A DNA stretch of 64,000 bases from contig NZ_CP083539.1 in assembly GCF_025144335.1 (NCBI RefSeq), positions 2,171,501 to 2,235,500 on the forward strand, in the 5' to 3' direction. Shown here piece after piece: positions 36,476 to 48,392 of this stretch (the stretch's first letter is position 1; the number at the start of each line of letters is the position of its first letter). A model generated the notes under the pieces. The model was not told the DNA's origin, made no database searches, and saw nothing but the letters and a program-made list of their open reading frames with translations. The DNA comes from Jannaschia sp. W003. Lineage in GTDB: Bacteria > Pseudomonadota > Alphaproteobacteria > Rhodobacterales > Rhodobacteraceae. A program made the position numbers and the translations under genes.

Positions 36476-36913
36476 CGACGGCGCGCCGAGGGCCGGACGA
36501 CCCGGCCCCGGTTAGACTGCGTCCCAGCGCATGGCGAACCCGAGGTCCGCGGGTTGCGCGTCCTTCGATGAAGCGACCTCCGGGTTCGATGCGGAACGCC
36601 TCAGCGTCAAACTGGATGCCGCATTTTTCATCGGTCGATCAGCTGCGGCAGCACGCGTGAAGTGGTTCTTGCACGCATGTCCGGCGAAGTGTCGATGGCA
36701 TTCCAGTTGGAATGGGAGGACATGCAAGGGGGGAATGGGAACGGGGCCAATGGGGAGACTACAGAGCTGAAATGAAACATGAATGCATATCGGGTAGAAC
36801 GTCGCGCTTTTGAAATTCACTTCCCGGAAGGTCGGCCCTATGTGGCAGCGGACGGGAAGCGCTGGAACGGATGATCCGACCGGCGGCCATCCTCACCTTA
36901 AGGGACCGCTTCA
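36476..36913. other. AT-richer 438-base intergenic region
   Basis: No recognisable gene. Short open frames exist (e.g. 79 codons at 36531-36770) but match nothing I know and have no clear ribosome site. The middle is clearly lower in G+C than the flanks (about half G+C near 36750). It may be a decayed gene or the regulatory region of the DUF481 gene. Confidence 0.5.
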
Positions 36914-37738
36914 ATGAAGACGCTGTTCGCAACCACTGCCGCGCTCGCCCTCGTTCTTGGCGCGCAGGCCCACGCGCAGGCCACCAACCTCACCGGCGTG
37001 GAGCGGCTCGACGACCGCATCGACGACATCACCGAGGACGCGCAGGACGACCTCGCCGAGGGCCAGGACGCGGAGCGCTTCTCGACGCTCGGCGTGCCCC
37101 AGGGCCTGCGCGGCTCGGCCGCGCTCACCTTCTCGGGCGCCAACGGCAACACCGACACCGGCGAGCTCTCGGCCGCGGCGCGCATGACCTACGGCGTGGG
37201 CCAGTTCTCGCACAGCTTCGGCCTCGCCGCCGAGTTCGGCGAAGCCAACGGCACGCGCAACGAGGAGAAGTTCTTCGCCACCTACGAGGGCACCCGCGCC
37301 TTCACGCCCGCCCTCTACGCCTTCGGCACGGGCCGCTTCGAGTACGACGGCTTCGCCACCGTGGAGCGCGACGCGTTCCTGGGCGGCGGCCTCGGCTACC
37401 GGATCCTGAACACGCCCCAAGCCGCCTGGCGCGTGCAGGCCGGCCCCGGCATCCGCTACACCGACCTCGCCAGCGGCACCGACGAGACCGAAGGCGCCGG
37501 CATCCTGTCGTCGCGCTTCTTCTACGGCCTGACCGACGCGGTCTCGCTGACCAACGACACCGACGTGCTGACCTCGGACATCAACACCCTGGTCACCAAC
37601 GACTTCGGCGTGAACTTCCGCGTGAGCGACAACCTGTCGACCCGCGTGAGCTACCGCACCGAGTACAACGACGATCCCCTGCCGGGCTTCCGCAACGCCG
37701 ACAACACCCTCGGCGTGTCCCTCGTCGTCGGCTTCTGA
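36914..37738 (+). CDS. Outer-membrane protein of the DUF481 family
   Basis: A 274-residue exported protein. The signal peptide is MKTLFATTAALALVLGAQAHAQ. The mature part has alternating hydrophobic residues typical of a beta-barrel, beginning GLRGSAALTFSGANGNTDTGE, the 'G.a..G....G.t.t' motif of DUF481, and ends LGVSLVVGF with C-terminal Phe. Function of the family is unknown. Single gene; ATG follows AAGGGACC. Two hairpins lie downstream. Confidence 0.85.
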   Translation: MKTLFATTAALALVLGAQAHAQATNLTGVERLDDRIDDITEDAQDDLAEGQDAERFSTLGVPQGLRGSAALTFSGANGNTDTGELSAAARMTYGVGQFSHSFGLAAEFGEANGTRNEEKFFATYEGTRAFTPALYAFGTGRFEYDGFATVERDAFLGGGLGYRILNTPQAAWRVQAGPGIRYTDLASGTDETEGAGILSSRFFYGLTDAVSLTNDTDVLTSDINTLVTNDFGVNFRVSDNLSTRVSYRTEYNDDPLPGFRNADNTLGVSLVVGF

Positions 37739-37763
37739 AGCCGGCGCCACTCATCACGATCGC

Positions 37764-37833
37764 AGCCGGCGGCGGCATCCCGCCGCCGGCTCCCCCGAAC
37801 GCCACACGGACCGACAGGTCCGGGTGGCGTTTT
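37764..37833 (+). terminator. Double hairpin terminator after the DUF481 gene
   Basis: First hairpin 37764-37791: 12-base perfect stem AGCCGGCGGCGG with loop CATC. Second hairpin 37798-37831: AACGCCAC then CGGACC paired with GGTCCG then GTGGCGTT, one mismatch, loop GACA, directly followed by TT; the second is a good intrinsic terminator. Confidence 0.8.
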
Positions 37834-37949
37834 CGGTTGGAGGGGCGCCATCCCGGGCGTGATCCGAAGGGCGCGCAAGAATTCCGCGCCGCGCCGAATG
37901 CAGACGAGCGATTGGGTCCAATGCAGAAATCGTCGTCGCGGGGTGGGAA

Positions 37950-38026
37950 TGGCGCGCCCAAGAGGATTCGAACCTCTGACCTCTGCCTTCGGAGGGCAGC
38001 GCTCTATCCAGCTGAGCTATGGGCGC
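37950..38026 (-). tRNA. tRNA-Arg (anticodon CCG)
   Basis: A 77-base cloverleaf on the minus strand: acceptor GCGCCCA with TGGGCGC, discriminator G and encoded CCA; anticodon stem CTGCC/GGCAG around CTCCGAA, anticodon CCG; T-loop GTTCGAATC. Confidence 0.96.
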
Positions 38027-38139
38027 GTGTGGGGCCGGAGTAGCCCGGAGGCGGGGCGCCCGCAAGCGCCCGTCCGTCTCTGTTCGAGAAATACCTCGGG
38101 GGAGGCTTGCAGGGCCGGGGGCGGAGTCCCCAAATCCCC

Positions 38140-39330
38140 TTAGCTCAGGACGAACCGATCCCGCTTGCCGATCCACACCTTGCGCCCCGGCGCAGCAATC
38201 ACCGGCGCGCCCGGATCCTCGACCTTGTCGCCGTCCACCCGCACGCCGCCGCCCGCGATCAGGCGCTTGAGCGCGCCGCGGGACTGCGAGGGCAGGGCGG
38301 CGGCGCAGAGGTCCAGAAGGGTCGCCCCATCGGGCAGGTCGGCGACGGCGAGCGGCGCATGGTCCTCCTCGGCGGGGGCCTTGCGCTGCACGGTGCGCTC
38401 GAAGTGGCCGCGCGCCTCACTCCCTGCGCCGGCGCCGTGGAAGCGGTCGGTGACGTTCTCGGCCAGCGCCTTCTTCAGCGCCATCGGGTTCTCGCCCGCC
38501 TCCAGCGCCCGAAGCATCTCGCGCTTCGCATCCGCGTCGAAGGTGGTGGTGAGGTCGAGGTAGTTCGGCAGCATGGCGTCCGAGATCGACATGAGCTTGC
38601 CGAACATGTCCTCGGGCGCGTCGGTCAGGCCGACGTAGTTCGCCTTCGACTTCGACATCTTGTCGGACCCGTCGGTGCCCACCAGCAGCGGCATGCACAT
38701 CACCGCCTGCCCGGGCTTGCCCGCGGCCTCCTGGAGGTGGCGGCCCATGAGGTTGTTGAAGAGCTGGTCGGTGCCTCCGAGCTCAATGTCGGCGTCGATC
38801 ATCACCGAGTCGTAGCCCTGCAGGATCGGGTAGAGCAGCTCGTGCAGGTGGATCGGCAGGCCGCCCTGGAAGCGGTTGCGGAAGTCGTCGCGCGCCATGA
38901 TCTGCGCGACCGTCACCGAGGCCATGAGACGGATCGTGGCGGCGAGGTCGAGCTTGCCGTGCCATTCGGAGTTGCGGCGCACCTCGATGTCGTCCGTGTC
39001 CACCACCTTGCCGAGCTGGGCGAGGTAGGTCTCGGCGTTGGCGTCGATCTCCTCGGCGGTGAGCGGCGGGCGCAGCTTGTTGCGGCCCGTGGGATCGCCG
39101 ATCGAGGCGGTGAAGTCGCCGATGATCACGACGATGCGGTGCCCGGCCTCCTGGAAGTCGCGGAGTTTCTGCAACACCACCGCATGGCCGAGGTGCAGGT
39201 CCGGGGCGGTGGGGTCGAAGCCCAGCTTCACGCGCAGGGGGCGACCTTCGGATTCGGCGAGGCGGAGCTTCGCGGCGACGCCGTCCTCGGGCTCGACGAT
39301 GGCGGCGTTGGCGAGCAGGCGGTAGAGCAT
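38140..39330 (-). CDS. tyrS: Tyrosyl-tRNA synthetase
   Basis: A 396-residue class I aminoacyl-tRNA synthetase. The HIGH-type motif is DLHLGHAVVL and the second motif is SDKMSKSKANYVGL. A C-terminal S4 RNA-binding domain is present (SRGALKRLIAGGGVRVDGDKV). The Lys-rich signature and the EGRPLRVKLGFDPTAPDLH start put it in the TyrRZ-type group. Flanked by tRNA-Arg and tRNA-Ser, all on the minus strand. Confidence 0.95.
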   Translation of the reverse strand: MLYRLLANAAIVEPEDGVAAKLRLAESEGRPLRVKLGFDPTAPDLHLGHAVVLQKLRDFQEAGHRIVVIIGDFTASIGDPTGRNKLRPPLTAEEIDANAETYLAQLGKVVDTDDIEVRRNSEWHGKLDLAATIRLMASVTVAQIMARDDFRNRFQGGLPIHLHELLYPILQGYDSVMIDADIELGGTDQLFNNLMGRHLQEAAGKPGQAVMCMPLLVGTDGSDKMSKSKANYVGLTDAPEDMFGKLMSISDAMLPNYLDLTTTFDADAKREMLRALEAGENPMALKKALAENVTDRFHGAGAGSEARGHFERTVQRKAPAEEDHAPLAVADLPDGATLLDLCAAALPSQSRGALKRLIAGGGVRVDGDKVEDPGAPVIAAPGRKVWIGKRDRFVLS

Positions 39331-39384
39331 CGGTCCTCCGGGCGCCGCGGAGCGGCATCATCTCGTTGTCGCGCGGGGGAAAAG

Positions 39385-39474
39385 TGGCGGAGAGACAGGG
39401 ATTCGAACCCTGGGTAGGCTTGCACCCACAACGGTTTTCGAAACCGTCCCGTTCGACCACTCCGGCACCTCTCC
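39385..39474 (-). tRNA. tRNA-Ser (anticodon CGA)
   Basis: A 90-base tRNA with a long variable arm, minus strand. Acceptor GGAGAGG pairs with TCTCTCC, anticodon stem ACGGT/ACCGT around TTCGAAA gives CGA, T-loop GTTCGAATC, discriminator G and encoded CCA. Confidence 0.96.
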
Positions 39475-39668
39475 GCGCGGGGTCGTGGCGCGGCTTCTCG
39501 CAAAGGCGTGCGATGGGCGCAAGGGGGTGCGGCGGGGTGCCCGCAACGAATGCATGGAACCGGAACCCTGCGCGGGGAATCGCGCGCGCGCGACCCGAAG
39601 ACTTGCCCGCCGGCGGCAACGCGGTGTTCACTCCTTGCACATAATCAAGAAACTCCGAGGTGGCAGTG

Positions 39669-40535
39669 ATGACGGGCAAGCAGAGACTTCTATTGGCGTT
39701 CCTGTGCGGCGCGACCCTGATGGGCGGCGCCGCCTGGGCCGACGCGCCGCGGCCGGGCGCGGGCGTGGAGGCGGCCGAGAGCGCGGCGGTGGACGCGTTG
39801 ATGGACGCCGCGCGGCTGGGGCCGCTCATGGCGGTGGTGGCGACCGAGGGCGCGCGCCACGGCGCGGGGCTGGAGGCCGCGCTCTTTCCCGGGCGCGGCG
39901 GACGGGCCTGGAGCCGGGCGGTCGCGCGCATCCAGTCGCCGGAGCGCCTTTCGCGGATGCTGGCCGGCGTGCTGGCGACGGAGCTCGATGCGGCGGAGAT
40001 GCGCGAGGCCGCGGGCTTCTACGCATCGCCCCTGGGCGCGAAGGTTGCGCGGGCCGAGGTGGACTCGCGGCGCGCCATGCTGGACGGGGCGGTCGAGGCC
40101 GAGGCGCTCAACGTCGCCGACGCCGCGCCGAAGGACGACCCCCGGTCGGCCCTTGTCGCTCAACTGATCGACGGGCTCGACCTCGTGGGCGCCAACGTGT
40201 CGGGCGGGCTGAACGCCAACTACGCCTTCTACCGCGGGCTGGGCGACGGCGGCGCCATGACCCGGCGCCTATCCGAGAGCGAGCTGCTCGCGATGGTCTG
40301 GCAGCAGGAGGGCGAGGTGCGCGAGACGACGTCGCGCTGGCTCGACGCCTACCTGACGCTGGCCTATGGGGCGCTCAGCGAGGAGGAGCTGCGGTCCTAC
40401 GTGGACTGGGCGGCCTCGGCGGTGGGGCGGCGCACGAACGCCGCGCTCTTCGCAGGGTTCGGCGCCGTGTTCGAGCGCACGTCCTACGAGTTGGGGCTGG
40501 CCGCGGCGGGCTTCATCGTCTCGGAGGACGCCTGA
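39669..40535 (+). CDS. Exported DUF2059-like protein
   Basis: A 288-residue protein with a signal peptide (LLLAFLCGATLMGGAAWA). The mature part is alpha-helical. The segment ELDAAEMREAAGFYASPLGAKVARAE resembles the DUF2059 core ('e....FY.sp.Gkk'), and a second similar stretch follows (LSEEELRSYVDWAASAVGRR). ATG 39669 is favoured by CGAGG eight bases before; GTG 39660 is also in frame. No known function. It sits alone between tRNA-Ser and rplU. Confidence 0.7.
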   Translation: MTGKQRLLLAFLCGATLMGGAAWADAPRPGAGVEAAESAAVDALMDAARLGPLMAVVATEGARHGAGLEAALFPGRGGRAWSRAVARIQSPERLSRMLAGVLATELDAAEMREAAGFYASPLGAKVARAEVDSRRAMLDGAVEAEALNVADAAPKDDPRSALVAQLIDGLDLVGANVSGGLNANYAFYRGLGDGGAMTRRLSESELLAMVWQQEGEVRETTSRWLDAYLTLAYGALSEEELRSYVDWAASAVGRRTNAALFAGFGAVFERTSYELGLAAAGFIVSEDA

Positions 40536-40557
40536 GGGCGCAGGGTCGCCCATCCGG

Positions 40558-40586
40558 TTGACATTCCTCGCCCGCCGTGGGAATCC
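40558..40586 (+). promoter_or_regulatory. Candidate promoter of rplU-rpmA
   Basis: Consensus -35 TTGACA (40558-40563), 17-base spacer, GAATCC as a weak -10 (40581-40586). A leader of about 140 bases with small hairpins (e.g. GCCCC-TATGC-GGGGC) precedes the L21 start. Confidence 0.5.
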
Positions 40587-40727
40587 GCGCGCACTGGGCC
40601 GCAGGCATCGCTTGCGGCCCTCGCTTATTCGCAACGCCCCTATGCGGGGCCGCTGTCCGAGGTGCCGCGAGGCGCGAACGCCCCTTCGGGGGGACCGCAG
40701 GGCGCGACAACACGAAGGAGATGGCGC

Positions 40728-41438
40728 ATGTTCGCTGTCATGAAGACGGGCGGCAAGCAGTACCGTGTCGCCGAAGGCGACGTCCTGCGGGTCGAGAAGC
40801 TGGCTGCGAGCGCGGGCGAGCGGGTCCAGTTCAACGAGGTCCTGATGGTGGGCGGCGACACGCTCACCGTGGGCGCACCGTTGGTCGCCGGCGCGGCCGT
40901 GCAGGCCGACGTGATCGACCAGATCAAGGGCGAGAAGCTGATCCACTTCGTGAAGCGCCGCCGCAAGCACTCGTCGAAGCGCACCAAGGGCCACCGCCAG
41001 CAGCTGACCCTGCTGCGCGTGACCTCGATCCTCGCCTCGGGCGCGGACGGGTCGGGCGTGAAGGCCGCCAAGGGCGCCGGCTCCGCGCCGAAAGCCGCTG
41101 CCAGCGCCGCAGCGCCCGCCGGCATGTCCGACCTCGGCGTGCCCGAGACCGCCTCGGACGCCGACAAGATCGCCGAGGCCGCCGCCCCCGGCGCGCGCCC
41201 CGCGAACCTTCTCGACGCCCCGCGCGACGGCAAGGCGGACGACCTCAAGAAGATCTCGGGCGTGGGTCCGAAGCTCGAGGGGCTTCTCCACAAGAACGGG
41301 GTCTATCACTTCGACCAGATCGTCGCCTGGGGCCCCGAGGAGATCGCCTACATGGACGATCGCCTTTCGTTCAAGGGCCGCATCGAGCGTGACGGCTGGA
41401 TCGAGCAGGCGAAGAAATTCGCCGCAGAGCAGGAGTAA
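40728..41438 (+). CDS. rplU: Ribosomal protein bL21 with C-terminal helix-hairpin-helix extension
   Basis: A 236-residue protein, more than twice the usual 103. Residues 1-105 are a complete L21 (MFAVMKTGGKQYRVAEGD ... HFVKRRRKHSSKRTKGHRQQLTLLRVTSI). A linker rich in Ala, Gly and Pro follows (about 106-170). The last 65 residues are a separate domain, DDLKKISGVGPKLEGLLHKNGVYHFDQIVAW..., with a GVGPK helix-hairpin-helix motif and a Trp-rich end, similar to C-terminal domains seen on NuoE-type proteins. AAGGAG stands seven bases before the ATG. rpmA follows six bases on. Confidence 0.93.
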   Translation: MFAVMKTGGKQYRVAEGDVLRVEKLAASAGERVQFNEVLMVGGDTLTVGAPLVAGAAVQADVIDQIKGEKLIHFVKRRRKHSSKRTKGHRQQLTLLRVTSILASGADGSGVKAAKGAGSAPKAAASAAAPAGMSDLGVPETASDADKIAEAAAPGARPANLLDAPRDGKADDLKKISGVGPKLEGLLHKNGVYHFDQIVAWGPEEIAYMDDRLSFKGRIERDGWIEQAKKFAAEQE

Positions 41439-41444
41439 GGACGC

Positions 41445-41714
41445 ATGGCACACAAGAAAGCGGGCGGCTCCAGCCGCAACGGCCGCGACTCCGCCGGCCG
41501 CCGTCTCGGGGTCAAGCTGTTCGGTGGCCAGGCCGCCATCCCGGGCAACATCATCGTCCGCCAGCGCGGCACCAAGTGGTACCCGGGCAACGGCGTCGGC
41601 ATGGGCAAGGATCACACGATCTTCGCCGTGGTCGAGGGCGCGGTGACCTTCCGCAAGGGCCTCAAGGGGCGCACCTTCATCGACGTGCTGCCGGTGGCCG
41701 AGGCCGCCGAGTAG
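41445..41714 (+). CDS. rpmA: Ribosomal protein bL27
   Basis: An 89-residue 50S protein near the peptidyl-transferase centre. The N-terminus [20 protein letters not shown] is the standard non-cleaved form, followed by [23 protein letters not shown] and HTIFAVVEG. Cotranscribed with rplU. Confidence 0.97.
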   Translation: MAHKKAGGSSRNGRDSAGRRLGVKLFGGQAAIPGNIIVRQRGTKWYPGNGVGMGKDHTIFAVVEGAVTFRKGLKGRTFIDVLPVAEAAE

Positions 41715-41739
41715 GCCGGTCCTCGAAGCGTTTCCCCGG

Positions 41740-41760
41740 GGGGTCGGCCGTGCCGGCCCC
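41740..41760 (+). terminator. Terminator after rpmA
   Basis: Nine-base stem GGGGTCGGC / GCCGGCCCC (one G-T pair), loop CGT, followed by TTCGTCGTTC. Weak T-run. Confidence 0.6.
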
Positions 41761-41807
41761 TTCGTCGTTCCGGAGCCCATCATGCGCGCAGACCGCACCC
41801 CCGCGTC

Positions 41808-45095
<3,288 letters not shown>

Positions 45096-45108
45096 GAAGG
45101 GCCGAGAC

Positions 45109-46368
45109 ATGAAGGATTTCGACGGCGACGCCGATGCGCTGATCCGTTCCATGGGCGAAGCCGCGCGCGAGGCTTCGGCCGCGCTCGCCCACGCCTCGGC
45201 GGAACGCAAGCATGCCGCCCTGATCGGTGCGTCGGAGGCGCTCTGGGCGCGCCGCGCGGAGGTGCTGGACGCCAACGCCCGCGACCTCGCGTTCGCCCGC
45301 GGGAAGGGCGTCTCGGGTCCGATGCTCGACCGCCTCGCCCTCGACGAGGACCGCATCCGCGGCATCGTCGACAGTCTGCGCGCCATAGCCAAGCAGCCCG
45401 ACCCGGTGGGCGCGGTGCTGGACGAGTGGGGGCGTCCCAACGGCCTGCGGATCCGCCGCGTGCGCACGCCCCTCGGCGTGGTGGGCGTGATCTACGAGAG
45501 CCGGCCCAACGTCACCGCCGACGCCGGCGCGCTGTGCCTCAAGTCCGGCAACGCGGTGATCCTGCGCGGCGGCTCCGAGAGCCTCAACAGCGCTCGCGCG
45601 ATCCACGGCGCGATGGTCGAGGGGCTGCGCTGCGCGAACCTCCCCGAGGCGGCCATCCAACTCGTGCCGACTCGCGACCGCTCCGCGGTGGCGGCGATGC
45701 TGACGGCCACGGACCACATCGACGTGATCGTGCCGCGCGGCGGCAAGGGGCTCGTCGGCCTCGTGCAGCGCGAGGCGCGGGTGCCGGTCTTCGCGCATCT
45801 CGAGGGCATCGTCCACGTCTACGTGGACCGCTCCGCCGACCCGGAGACCGCGCGCCGCGTGGTGCTGAATGCCAAGACCCGCCGCACGAGCATCTGCGGC
45901 GCCGCCGAGTGCTTGCTCGTCCACCGCGACGTGGCCGAAGGGCTGGGACAGGACCTGGTGGACATGCTCGTGGAAGCGGGCGTCGAGGTGCGGGCCGGCG
46001 AGGGGCTTCGTGGCACGGTGGCTGCGACCGAGGCCGACTGGGGCACCGAGTTCCTCGACATGCGCATCGCCGCGCGCGTGGTGGACGACGTGGACGGCGC
46101 CATCGCGCACATCCGGCGCCACGGCTCGGACCACACCGACTGCATCCTTGCCGAGGACCCGGCCACCGTGGCGCGCTTCTTCGAGCGGGTCGACAGCGCC
46201 ATCGTGATGCACAACGCGTCCACCCAGTTCGCCGACGGCGGCGAGTTCGGCATGGGCGCGGAGATCGGCATCGCGACCGGCAAGCTGCATGCGCGCGGCC
46301 CCGTCGGGGCCGAGCAGCTCTGCAGCTTCAAATACCTGGTCGAGGGCCGGGGCGCGGTGCGCCCCTAG
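45109..46368 (+). CDS. proA: Glutamate-5-semialdehyde dehydrogenase
   Basis: A 419-residue NADPH enzyme, second step of proline synthesis. The catalytic Cys is Cys263 in [15 protein letters not shown]. Other marks are [28 protein letters not shown] and [17 protein letters not shown]. The ATG follows GAAGGG. Last gene of the operon; its 3' end overlaps the convergent unknown gene by 4 bases. Confidence 0.96.
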   Translation: MKDFDGDADALIRSMGEAAREASAALAHASAERKHAALIGASEALWARRAEVLDANARDLAFARGKGVSGPMLDRLALDEDRIRGIVDSLRAIAKQPDPVGAVLDEWGRPNGLRIRRVRTPLGVVGVIYESRPNVTADAGALCLKSGNAVILRGGSESLNSARAIHGAMVEGLRCANLPEAAIQLVPTRDRSAVAAMLTATDHIDVIVPRGGKGLVGLVQREARVPVFAHLEGIVHVYVDRSADPETARRVVLNAKTRRTSICGAAECLLVHRDVAEGLGQDLVDMLVEAGVEVRAGEGLRGTVAATEADWGTEFLDMRIAARVVDDVDGAIAHIRRHGSDHTDCILAEDPATVARFFERVDSAIVMHNASTQFADGGEFGMGAEIGIATGKLHARGPVGAEQLCSFKYLVEGRGAVRP

Positions 46369-46775
46369 GAGGTCGCGAGCCGGGGACCGCGGCCCATCGC
46401 CACGAGGTCGAACGCGAGGCTGGGGGCGACCTCGGCCACGTCGGCGCGGATGACCGCCTCGTGCGCGACGTCCGTGGCATAGGCCACGTAGCGTCCGGTG
46501 AACCCGAGCGCACCGAGGCGTTCCGCCAGCTCGAACGCATCGAACTCCGGCGCGACGAGCGGAGACAGCACCACCATCGCGCCGTGGACCCGCTCCGGAT
46601 CGAGGGCGTCGAACCCGACGCTCCGCGCGCCTGGTGCGAGTGCTCCGAACAGGCGCGACGGAACCGTCTCGCGTTCCCTCGGGCCGAGGCCCACGAGAAG
46701 GATGTCCGTCCGTTCCGCGCGGGCTGTACCGGACTTCGGACCGATCCGCGCCGCGTCGATCTGCGATGCTGCCAT
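46365..46775 (-). CDS. Unknown 136-residue cytoplasmic protein, receiver-like fold possible
   Basis: I do not recognise the family. The pattern of strands and helices ([15 protein letters not shown], then MVVLSPLV, then [10 protein letters not shown]) loosely recalls a receiver or Rossmann-type domain, and the segment [18 protein letters not shown] suggests an alpha helix. The receiver phosphorylation Asp is not obvious, so a degenerate or unrelated fold is likely. ATG 46775 is used; an upstream in-frame ATG at 46811 lies in a 15-base palindrome. It is single, convergent with proA. Confidence 0.6.
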   Translation of the reverse strand: MAASQIDAARIGPKSGTARAERTDILLVGLGPRERETVPSRLFGALAPGARSVGFDALDPERVHGAMVVLSPLVAPEFDAFELAERLGALGFTGRYVAYATDVAHEAVIRADVAEVAPSLAFDLVAMGRGPRLATS

Positions 46776-47193
46776 CGGCCCACCCCTGTGCCATGACCGG
46801 GCGGGCCGCATGATGCGGCGCCATCCCTCGAACCATCGTTAGCGCAAAGCTGGAATACCCAAAAGGCAAATATGAGTATTTCCAGTGATTTACATCGCGA
46901 GGCGGACGAGTTGCCACGTGAATCGCCTTTGGGTTGCGATATGTTCCGGAGAGCGGGGCGGACTTCGGCGTGGCGTTTCGTGGTGAGAAAGCGGCGGGCA
47001 CGGGGTCTGACCCATCCACCACTTCGCGGCCACCGTCATCCTGTAAGGCAGATTATGTAAACGATTGGCTAACCGGAAGGTGCCGAGGTCGCTCGTCCGC
47101 CTGCCTATCGCACCTTTACGCCCCTGACCCCACCGGTCCGGTATCGACACGGTTCCCCCGTGCTGCCTAGCTAGGCGGAACGCGGGAGACCTC
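46776..47193. other. 418-base divergent promoter region
   Basis: Region between the unknown minus-strand gene and aroQ, relatively AT-rich in the middle. It contains an imperfect inverted repeat at 46850-46885 (CTGGAATAC / GTATTTCCAG), a 15-base palindrome GCCGCATGATGCGGC at 46805-46819 and a 12-base palindrome at 47165-47176. A 62-codon frame at 46872 is not convincing. Confidence 0.5.
47165..47176. promoter_or_regulatory. 12-bp palindrome before aroQ
   Basis: Perfect palindrome GCCTAGCTAGGC ending 17 bases before the aroQ ATG and overlapping the leader next to the ribosome site (GCGGGAG). Could be an operator for the adjacent LuxR-type protein; no proof. Confidence 0.3.
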
Positions 47194-47625
47194 ATGCCAT
47201 CCATCCTCGTCCTGAACGGCCCCAACCTCAACCTGCTCGGCACGCGCGAGCCGGCGATCTATGGCGCGGACACGCTGGCGGACGTCGAGCGACGATGCCG
47301 CGCGCTCGGTGAGAGCCTGGGAAGCTCGATCGACTGCCTCCAATCCAACCACGAAGGCGCGCTGGTCGATGCGATCCACGACGCCCGCGGGCGCCATGCC
47401 GGAATCGTGCTGAACGCCGGCGCCTACACCCACACGTCGATCGCCCTGCGCGACGCGATCTCCGGCGTCGCGCTGCCCTGCGTGGAGGTCCACGTCTCCA
47501 ACGTCCACGCGCGCGAGGCCTTCCGCCATCATTCCGTGATCGCGCCCGTCTGCCGGGGCGTGATCGCGGGTTTCGGGGTGGCGGGATACGAGCTCGCGAT
47601 CCGTGCGCTCGCGGAGGATCCGTGA
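47194..47625 (+). CDS. aroQ: 3-dehydroquinate dehydratase, type II
   Basis: A 143-residue dodecameric enzyme of the shikimate pathway. The N-terminal [20 protein letters not shown] holds the catalytic loop with Tyr23; [16 protein letters not shown] and the His of [11 protein letters not shown] are the other active-site segments. ATG with GGGAG upstream. Its stop overlaps the GTG start of the LuxR-type gene, an unusual partner for aroQ. Confidence 0.95.
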   Translation: MPSILVLNGPNLNLLGTREPAIYGADTLADVERRCRALGESLGSSIDCLQSNHEGALVDAIHDARGRHAGIVLNAGAYTHTSIALRDAISGVALPCVEVHVSNVHAREAFRHHSVIAPVCRGVIAGFGVAGYELAIRALAEDP

Positions 47626-48392
47626 CCCTGCCCTCCGAAGTGCTCCGCGGCCTCATCGCCGACGAGACGGTCGACGCGGTGTGGTCGCGCCTCGAGGCCT
47701 ACACGGCGGCCTTCGGCTTCGACCGGATGCTCTACGCGGCCTCGCACTACCTCACGCTCCACAGCGCCGGCGATGCCCGCGACGCGCTGATCCTCACGAA
47801 CTATCCGACCTCCTACACCGACGAGTACGTCGGCGCGGGCCTGTTCCAGAAGGCGCCGCTGGTTCGCTGGGCCATGAACGAGATCGGCACCACGTCCTGG
47901 CGCCGGGTCGCCGAGGACGCGCGCGCGGGGCTGCTGAGCGCCGACGAGCTGGAAGTCGTCGCGTTCAACCAGCGCCACGGCGTGGTCGCGGGCTACGCGA
48001 TCAGCTTCCCGCGCTCATCGCCCCGCGCCGGCGCGGGTCTCGGCCTGTCGTCCGCGACCATGTCCCAGGACGAGATCGACGCGCTCTGGGCGCGTCATGG
48101 CGAGGAGATCGAACTGGTCGCGGGCGTCGCGCATCTCAAGCTGCTCTCGCTTCCGCACGGCGACCACGTCCGCAGCCTGACGAAGCGCCAGCGGGAGGTG
48201 CTCGAGCTCGTGTCGGACGGCAAGACGGTGCAGGATGCCGCGGTGCTGCTGGAGATCAACGCCGCCACGGTCGAGAAGCACCTGCGCCTCGCACGCGAGG
48301 CCCTGGGGGTGGAGACCACGGCGCAGGCGATTCGAAAGATGAGCACCCACAACCAGTTCTTCACCTACCACCCCGATCACGTGTCGAGGTAA
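47622..48392 (+). CDS. LuxR-family transcriptional regulator with autoinducer-binding-like domain
   Basis: A 256-residue regulator. The N-terminal domain (about 20-165) resembles the acyl-homoserine-lactone pocket of LuxR proteins; the C-terminal GerE helix-turn-helix is clear ([36 protein letters not shown]). In the pocket [20 protein letters not shown] aligns with the usual 'yP..W...Y......DP': the Tyr is kept but the conserved Trp is Tyr and the conserved Asp is Ala. No luxI synthase is in the window, so it is probably a LuxR solo with an altered ligand. GTG start overlaps aroQ (GTGA). Confidence 0.85.
   Translation: MTLPSEVLRGLIADETVDAVWSRLEAYTAAFGFDRMLYAASHYLTLHSAGDARDALILTNYPTSYTDEYVGAGLFQKAPLVRWAMNEIGTTSWRRVAEDARAGLLSADELEVVAFNQRHGVVAGYAISFPRSSPRAGAGLGLSSATMSQDEIDALWARHGEEIELVAGVAHLKLLSLPHGDHVRSLTKRQREVLELVSDGKTVQDAAVLLEINAATVEKHLRLAREALGVETTAQAIRKMSTHNQFFTYHPDHVSR

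Noticed and set aside
36531..36770. 79-codon open frame upstream of the DUF481 gene
   Set aside because: No clear ribosome site, no family similarity, and the opposite strand is open as well; treated as non-coding.
36531..36820. Transposase fragment
   Set aside because: The lower G+C suggested an old insertion, but no DDE-type motif, terminal inverted repeats or target duplication could be seen.
46872..47060. 62-codon open frame in the aroQ upstream region
   Set aside because: Arg/His-rich nonsense-like composition and no ribosome site; it also covers the inverted repeats.
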